From the NCBI GenBank assembly GCA_030068145.1, contig JAPJBO010000095.1, forward strand, positions 342,994 to 406,993: DNA of 64,000 nucleotides, written 5' to 3'. Below, one piece after another: positions 59,172 to 64,000 of this stretch. Numbering within the stretch: position 1 is the first letter of the stretch; each line of letters opens with the position of its first letter. Position numbers and translations under genes: made by a program. Below the pieces are notes generated by a model. That model saw only the letters and a list, made by a program, of their open reading frames with translations. It was not told the origin of the DNA and ran no database searches. This stretch comes from Diplonema papillatum. Its lineage: Eukaryota; Euglenozoa; Diplonemea; Diplonemida; Diplonemidae.

Positions 59172-59256
59172 GTAAAATCTTAGTTTCGTGTTTAGGCGCT
59201 ACTTGCCTCTCATGTATGTTTGATGCTAGCACTAGGTCTTCTTTGCGGAAATGGAA
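59172..59256 (+). repeat. Block shared with 14650-14730
   Basis: AAAATCTTAGTTTCGTGT, GGCGCTACTTGCCTCTCATG, TCTTCTTTGCGGAA. It ends at the G-tract 59257-59281. Confidence 0.75.
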
Positions 59257-60556
59257 GGGGGGGGGGGGGGGGGGGGGGGGCCGGCTAAGTTGGATGGAAA
59301 CGCCGTTTCTTTTAGTTTTTTCGAAATATGGAAACGGAAACGGAAACGGAAACGTTTCCGTTTCTTTTAAAAGAAACGCCGGAAGGCTCCTCATGCTGAG
59401 GGGTCCTATAGGATACCACTTCGCGGGTCCTTCTGTGTGTCCGTCGGGTGTCCGTTTCCAGCCAAATTTTGGCTTTCCTTTCAGAAGGCGGGATCACCTT
59501 CTTCTTTTGGTCTACCAGCAGGCACTTCTCTTCCTCCGTCTCGGCCCCTTCTTGTGTGTCGTCGCGGTCTCGTTTGTGCAGAGCAGTCGCTGATGCTCAC
59601 CGCTTTCTTTCGTCGGCGATCTGACACGAGCAAATAGGTAACCACAAGCTAATGATGCAGAATGTCGTCACATGCGGATGCTGAGGTTTTCTGACACCAG
59701 ATTCCACTCTTCTGTGCCTACCACTTCGTCCTCTGCTGCTTCCAACCCGCGTTCTCATGTTTACTTGTATCGGTGGCCGTGCCGAGTGGGGCTTTTTGAA
59801 TCTGCCGTCCTCTTCTGCATTGTCGGTGGGGTTCTTCCTGCCGTCGCTGTCGATGCTCCGACAACACCGCCCGATGGTGCCCCTTCGTGACGGTTGCCAC
59901 CCGTCGTCGTATGCAAGGTGCACTGTGGCAAGCGATGACGCACACGTTACTGCGTGGCCATCGCTTTTCTGGCGGGTTTAACATTGCCCCGGCATACGTG
60001 TGCCCTTCTCACCTCTCACCTCCTGATGCTGATTGCACTCCCTCTTTGTCTTACGCCGCCGAAAAACCCCGGTCTTGTAGCCTGTGGCGCGGCGGTGCTC
60101 CCGCTGTCCTGAACGATCGTATCTGTATAGCCTATTATTGGAAGCGGATGTGCTTTCTCGATCGTCTTCAGCGCGTTGGCCAACGGCCTCGCATAACAGA
60201 GCATCGTCGCCACCACAGCCATTGGTATAAAAGCTGCAGACCTCAGAGTCATCACAACCGGATGCGTGTGGTTGCGTCTGCTCCACGCGGTCGCAACTCT
60301 TATGCTTCATTCCGCCCTCTTTTTCGGAGCCTCCTTGTCCATGGTTTCCCACTGGATTGCGGGGTCCGCCGTTCGGAACACATTTCCGGTCGGACCTTCA
60401 GCCAGTATACTAGTGGCATACCAGCCGTTTCTTTTGAAAAGAAACGGCGTTTCCATCCACCGCCAAAAAGAAGGAAACGGAAACGGAAACGGAAACGGAA
60501 ACGTTTCCAACGTTTCCATCCTACATAGCCCTAGGGGGGGGGGGGGGGGGGGGGGT
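59257..60556. mobile_element. Putative element between G-tracts and GGAAAC repeats
   Basis: Left: G-tract (59257-59281), GGATGGAAACGCCGTTTC, (GGAAAC)4, hairpin TTCTTTTAAAAGAA. Right: hairpin TTCTTTTGAAAAGAA, GGCGTTTCCATCC, (GGAAAC)5, GTTTCCATCC, G-tract (60533-60556). The GAAACGCCGTTTCTTTT and AAAAGAAACGGCGTTTC blocks are inverted with respect to each other. The interior (about 59400-60420) has a 213-codon plus-strand frame and overlapping minus-strand frames, none recognised. A transposon is possible, not shown. Confidence 0.4.
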
Positions 60557-60890
60557 CGTTGTATAATGGTTTAGCTTGAAGGTTATTGGAAAGGTTGAAA
60601 AAGGTTTTGGGGGTCACCGTCGGTTTGTGCTTTATTTTATTTTTTTCTGTTTTTATTTTTTTTTGGGGGTCACTATTTGTTCGGGGGTTCGCGTAACCCT
60701 TCCTTTCCGGGAGATAACGTTATCTTTTCTTCTTCTCTCTGGCGCTCTTTTTCTCTATCTCTCTCTTTGGCTAGCAAAGCGACTATTGCGACCGACACCA
60801 CGACCACACCCGTAATGAATGTGATCAAGGGCCCCCCACGTGGAAGGGGGGGGCGGTAGAGAGAGGTGGATTGGCCGTGCGCCGCTCCTG
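60557..60890. other. 3' flank of the cyclase-like gene with repeat F fragment
   Basis: 60790-60843 (GCGACCGACACCACG, GGGCCCCCCACGTGG) is the 3' part of repeat F. The remainder is T-rich. Confidence 0.5.
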
Positions 60891-62708
60891 TTAGGTCGTC
60901 TCGGTGAAAAGCCGGGGGGTGACGAGAGGCAGCTGAGTGGGCGCTGCGTCGCCGGGTGGATTCCTGAGCCATTCGACCAGCCGCCGAGCCGCCTGCGGAA
61001 CGGTCCTCTCCGCCAGTATGTTCGCCGTCTCTTCTCGCTGCCCCTTCAGGTAAGCGACGGTGAGCGTGTTCACGAAGCTGACCTGCATCATCCCGGGGGA
61101 CTGCACCGTGTACATCCACTCCGCACCCACTTCCCCATGGTTCGCACGTTCGACCCTCCACAGGATTAGGGGCAGAGATGTCGTACCTTTGCAGTACGTG
61201 AGCATTTCAGGCACGGCAACCACCTCGTACGCAGTCATCACGTCTTTCGCCATGGTTGTGTCGATCAACAGTCTGATCCCCCAGTCTCTGGCCACCGAAA
61301 CGATGGTGTGAGCGAGGGAGTACACGCGGCCGACTATGTTGTACCGCCTTAGGGTTTCCGTCCCCATGTTTCCACAGAGGGCCTCTCCGCTTGAAACTCC
61401 GCCGTGGGTCACGATGCTTGCCTTCAGCGAACCGATGCCCACCTCGTAAGCTGCCGATACCGCCATGCTCCGGTGACTGACGCATGGGCGTGACGCATTC
61501 CACGAGCACGCGACGTGGTCACCCATGAAGAAGTCGACGATGCCTTTCGTTTTACTCGCGGCGATAACGATCAGGGAGAGGAACACCTTCTGAAGGCTCG
61601 CGATGTCGTTTTTCGCGTCGTTGTCGGCGACCCTCTTCGACTCGGCGTCCCGGTGCGTCGCGCGGGGTTCCAACAACTCGTGGAGCCCGCGCACGTTCAG
61701 CGCCGCGATCGAGACCGTCCGGCGGACGTATTCGTCGATGGAGTGGCGGAGGCTGAGCTTCGCTGTCCACGCCGGGAGCGACTGGGTGAGGCTCCCGCGG
61801 CCGTCGTCGCTCGCGGCGCTGTCCGGGCCGGCAGTGCTGCCGCCGTCGCCCGCATACAAGAAGCAAGACTGCGGCAGGAACGGCTCGTACCGCTTGAGGT
61901 TCGCCAGCAGGCCGGACAGCACCGCGACGAACTCGCCGGGAATTTCGGACTGGTCGCCGCTCGAACACCGCCGCAGGAGCGTCTCGGCCTCGGCGAGCTG
62001 GAATCGGACCAGCAGCTCGGAAACGTCGCGGGCGGCTTCGATGCTCGTCTGCATCTTCTCCTTCTCGGCGGTCAACCCCCAGGCGAAGCTGCGCGTGATG
62101 AAGAAGTCGACGGAGAACACCACCAGCGCGATCACAAGGGCGTGCAGGCCTTCGGTGGGCGGTATCTTGCACGGGGGGCGGGCGCAGGAGCAGTTCGCCC
62201 TGCGCTCGCTGTAAGAACTGGTCAGAGAGACGTCGTACAGTCCGTATCGGTACACTGCCTCCACCTGGGTGACAACCAGCCAACCAACCCCCATTGCCAC
62301 CAAGCAAAGACTCGACCTCGATGGCAACTTGCAAACCAACGCAGCATCTGTGTACAGCACGAGCACCGGCCACGACCGAGCCATCATCGCGGCGGCGTGG
62401 TCCAGATCTGCGACGAACAGGCAGAGCACGCTGCCGACGATCCACGAGAACATGTTCCTGTCGCTCACGCGCTTCTGGCACAGGACCGACGCCAAAAAGC
62501 AAACGTCCCACGCGCTGAGCGCGGCGGCGGCGAAGAACACCAAGTCCAGGTCCTCGTTCGACAGCCGCTGGGCGGCGGTGAAGGTAGTCACGCACCAACT
62601 AACCACCAGCATGCTCGGGTAGATCAGCTTCCGAAGCCTTTGCACGTCGGTGTCGCCCGGCAGCGCAATGCAACGGCGAAGCGGCTCGAACAGCCGCGCG
62701 ACTCCCAT
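60891..62708 (-). CDS. Six-TM protein with degenerate class III nucleotidyl-cyclase-like domain
   Basis: 605 residues from the ATG at 62708 to TAA at 60891-60893. The frame is open for 12 more codons upstream but begins there only with TTG, so the ATG is preferred. Residues 1-220 hold about six hydrophobic helices (LVFFAAAALSAWDVCFLASVL, LHALVIALVVFSVDFFITRS). Then a charged coiled stretch (EKEKMQTSIEAARD), the motif YEPFLPQSCF near 273, and a cyclase-like fold at about 330-500: FFMGDHVACSW, GGVSSGEALCGNMGTETLRR and GRVYSLAHTI. In active class III cyclases the first metal-binding Asp precedes the G-rich turn and the last motif is V-N-x-A-x-R; here NVRG replaces the Asp block and Ser and Thr replace Asn and Arg. 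Probably a membrane-bound regulatory pseudocyclase. The YxPFLPQS-plus-cyclase order is, from memory, found in kinetoplastids and relatives. Confidence 0.8.
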   Translation of the reverse strand: MGVARLFEPLRRCIALPGDTDVQRLRKLIYPSMLVVSWCVTTFTAAQRLSNEDLDLVFFAAAALSAWDVCFLASVLCQKRVSDRNMFSWIVGSVLCLFVADLDHAAAMMARSWPVLVLYTDAALVCKLPSRSSLCLVAMGVGWLVVTQVEAVYRYGLYDVSLTSSYSERRANCSCARPPCKIPPTEGLHALVIALVVFSVDFFITRSFAWGLTAEKEKMQTSIEAARDVSELLVRFQLAEAETLLRRCSSGDQSEIPGEFVAVLSGLLANLKRYEPFLPQSCFLYAGDGGSTAGPDSAASDDGRGSLTQSLPAWTAKLSLRHSIDEYVRRTVSIAALNVRGLHELLEPRATHRDAESKRVADNDAKNDIASLQKVFLSLIVIAASKTKGIVDFFMGDHVACSWNASRPCVSHRSMAVSAAYEVGIGSLKASIVTHGGVSSGEALCGNMGTETLRRYNIVGRVYSLAHTIVSVARDWGIRLLIDTTMAKDVMTAYEVVAVPEMLTYCKGTTSLPLILWRVERANHGEVGAEWMYTVQSPGMMQVSFVNTLTVAYLKGQREETANILAERTVPQAARRLVEWLRNPPGDAAPTQLPLVTPRLFTETT

Positions 62709-62895
62709 TTTTCTAGCGATTTTCCTCCTTTTTTTTGTGTTCAAACGGACCGTCGTTTTAGAGTCTCCGGTTGACCATTGAGGCTGGGAGTCGGGTAGTG
62801 AGAGCCCCCCCCCTGTGTCGATTCATCGTGGGAATGCTAAGCGCGCAAACGAAATACAACCCAGGGAGATGTTGGCACCGGTTGTCCATCAAAGA
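62709..62895. other. 5' flank of the cyclase-like gene
   Basis: 62753-62777 holds GTTTTAGAGTCTCCGG-TTGACC, the repeat F core, 45-70 bp upstream of the ATG. On the minus strand GCTAG lies just before AAAA-ATG, a possible splice acceptor. Confidence 0.45.
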
Positions 62896-63033
62896 CTTTT
62901 TTGTGTCGAACGCTTACACCCGCCACTGAACCCAGATTTGTTTCGTGTGGGCAGCATTTACCTCCTTTGACACATTTACCTCCTTTGATCGTTCGCAACT
63001 GGCAGCTCCTAAGTATTTCCTACAAGCTTATAC
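62896..63033 (+). repeat. SINE-A tail, decayed
   Basis: GAACGCTTACACCCGCCACT, an internal duplication of TTTACCTCCTTTGA, CTACAAGCTTATAC. Confidence 0.75.
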
Positions 63034-63054
63034 GTAGTAGTAGTAGTAGTAGTA
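63033..63054. repeat. (GTA)n microsatellite, possible LINE tail
   Basis: Seven GTA units then TATG, like the tails of the LINE copies at 30676 and 55383 (minus strand TAC units). No LINE coding sequence follows that I can recognise. Confidence 0.6.
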
Positions 63055-63187
63055 TGTTTGAACTTGATATGCAGCAACAATCTGTGACGATAGACTGCAC
63101 AAACCGCTACAGACTACCTCTTCGCACGCGTCGTGCCTTGGTTCGGTCGCTTCTTGCCCCGCGTACTGCTTGTCTCTGGTGCGCGCT

Positions 63188-64000
63188 TCACGTCCGCTGT
63201 GCAGCTTGACGACGAGTTCGAGGAATCACCAGATGAATCGACTTCCCTGTGTACCTTGCCTTCGCGGCACCGCTCCGGCTGGGCTCGTGGGCTGTCCACC
63301 TTTGATGTGCGCATCTCGTTCGCAGGCGGCTGCTGCGGCTTCGGCTTCTTGCGGGCGCTTCCACCTGCTTGCTCGTCGTCGCGTCCGCGCTTCTACCTGC
63401 TTGCTCGTCGTCGCGTCCGCGCTTCCACCTGCTTGCTCGTCGTCGCGTCCGCGCTTCCACCTGCTTGCTCGTCGTCGCGTCCGCGCTTCCACCTGCTTGC
63501 TCGTCGTCGCGTCCGCGCTTCCACCTGCTTGCTCGTCGTCGCGTCCGCGCTTTCACCTGCTTGCTCGTCGTCGCGTCCGCGCTTCCACCTGCTTGCTCGT
63601 CGTCGCGTCCGCGCTTTCACCTGCTTGCTCGTCGTCGCGTCCGCGCTTCCACCTGCTTGCTCGTCGTCGCGTCCGCGCTTTCACCTGCTTGCTCGTCGTC
63701 GCGTCCGCGCTTCCACCTGCTTGCTCGTCGTCGCGTCCGCGCTTCCACCTGCTTGCTCGTCGTCGCGTCCGCGCTTCCACCTGCTTGCTCGTCGTCGCGT
63801 CCGCGCTTCCACCTGCTTGCTCGTCGTCGCGTCCGCGCTTCCACCTGCTTGCTCGTCGTCGCGTCCGCGCTTCCACCTGCTTGCTCGTCGTCGCGTCCGC
63901 GCTTCCACCTGCTTGCTCGTCGTCGCGTCCGCGCTTCCACCTGCTTGCTCGTCGTCGCGTCCGCGCTTCCACCTGCTTGCTCGTCGTCGCGTCCGCGCTT
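63188..64000 (-). other. Open frame through the 32-bp array, gene status uncertain
   Basis: A minus-strand frame enters from beyond the window, crosses the 32-bp array (repeating EARTRRRASRWKRGRDDEQA and GGSADATTSKQV, period 32 residues) and ends about 60 residues later at 63188. Because the unit has no stop in any minus-strand frame the openness is uninformative. It could be the C-terminal part of a low-complexity protein. Confidence 0.25.
63361..64000 (+). repeat. Minisatellite, 32-bp unit, about 20 copies, runs off the window
   Basis: Unit CTTCCACCTGCTTGCTCGTC plus GTCGCGTCCGCG. Copies differ almost only at CTTCCACC/CTTTCACC/CTTCTACC. Not a telomeric repeat. Confidence 0.97.

Noticed and set aside
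59887-60528. 213-codon plus-strand frame
   Set aside because: Its C-terminus is the (GGAAAC)n repeat translated as KRKRKR, and overlapping minus-strand frames are equally plausible; no domain recognised.
60891-62744. Start of the cyclase-like protein at 62744
   Set aside because: The codon there is TTG. The first ATG in frame is at 62708 and the 12 upstream residues are lysine-rich and unremarkable.
63361-64000. Telomeric or centromeric satellite
   Set aside because: The 32-bp unit has no TTAGGG-like core, and nothing indicates a chromosome end or centromere.

Overview
The window looks like nuclear DNA of a repeat-rich unicellular eukaryote. The evidence is: intronless genes far apart in a sea of dispersed repeats, fragments of eukaryotic small-subunit rRNA, LINE-type and other reverse transcriptase relics, and long microsatellites. 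Three large minus-strand genes fit a euglenozoan, perhaps diplonemid-like, host. Two are LamG-type receptors with huge Thr/Pro/Ala stalks and a multi-pass membrane domain. One is a six-helix membrane protein carrying a nucleotidyl-cyclase-like domain preceded by a Y-x-P-F-L-P-Q-S motif. The lineage call is inference, not proof; there is no bacterial operon, CRISPR array or phage.

Layout. 1-15.2 kb: repeats only, including minisatellites at 1.7-2.4 kb and 7.9-8.3 kb, a relic RT at 4.1-4.7 kb, a LINE fragment at 5.0-5.7 kb, three palindromic elements flanked by TA (6.3, 11.9, 13.8 kb) and a long hairpin at 10.3 kb. 15.9-20.7 kb: receptor gene 1 (minus). 21.7-23.9 kb: retroelement fragment with an RNase H domain. 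24-43 kb: nested short dispersed repeats, a 24.8-25.3 kb terminal-inverted-repeat element, a fourth TA-flanked element (35.3 kb), a (TG)n tract of about 330 bp (36.9-37.3 kb). 43.3-46.9 kb: a 391-bp tandem array running into seven tandem copies of the 3' end of receptor gene 2. 46.9-51.0 kb: receptor gene 2 (minus). 51.6-52.5 kb: inverted-repeat element with 237-bp internal repeats. 52.9-53.7 kb: tandem partial 18S rRNA (minus). 55.4-57.4 kb: 5'-truncated LINE (minus). 58.4-60.6 kb: G-tracts, short hairpin elements and GGAAAC repeats. 60.9-62.7 kb: cyclase-like membrane protein (minus). 63.4 kb to the end: 32-bp minisatellite.

How the parts relate. The two receptors are paralogues with the same order (signal peptide, LamG fold, low-complexity stalk, seven or eight membrane helices, cytoplasmic tail) and all three genes lie on the minus strand, which would fit polycistronic transcription as in Euglenozoa. 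Most of the remaining sequence is built from a small set of short repeat families recurring in both orientations. I name them R1, R2, SINE-A, SINE-B, SINE-E, G, F, J and M and give positions so they can be aligned. Several appear modular, with different 5' heads joined to related A-rich 3' tails, and some copies are interrupted by the TA-flanked elements so that occupied and empty sites can be compared inside this one window.
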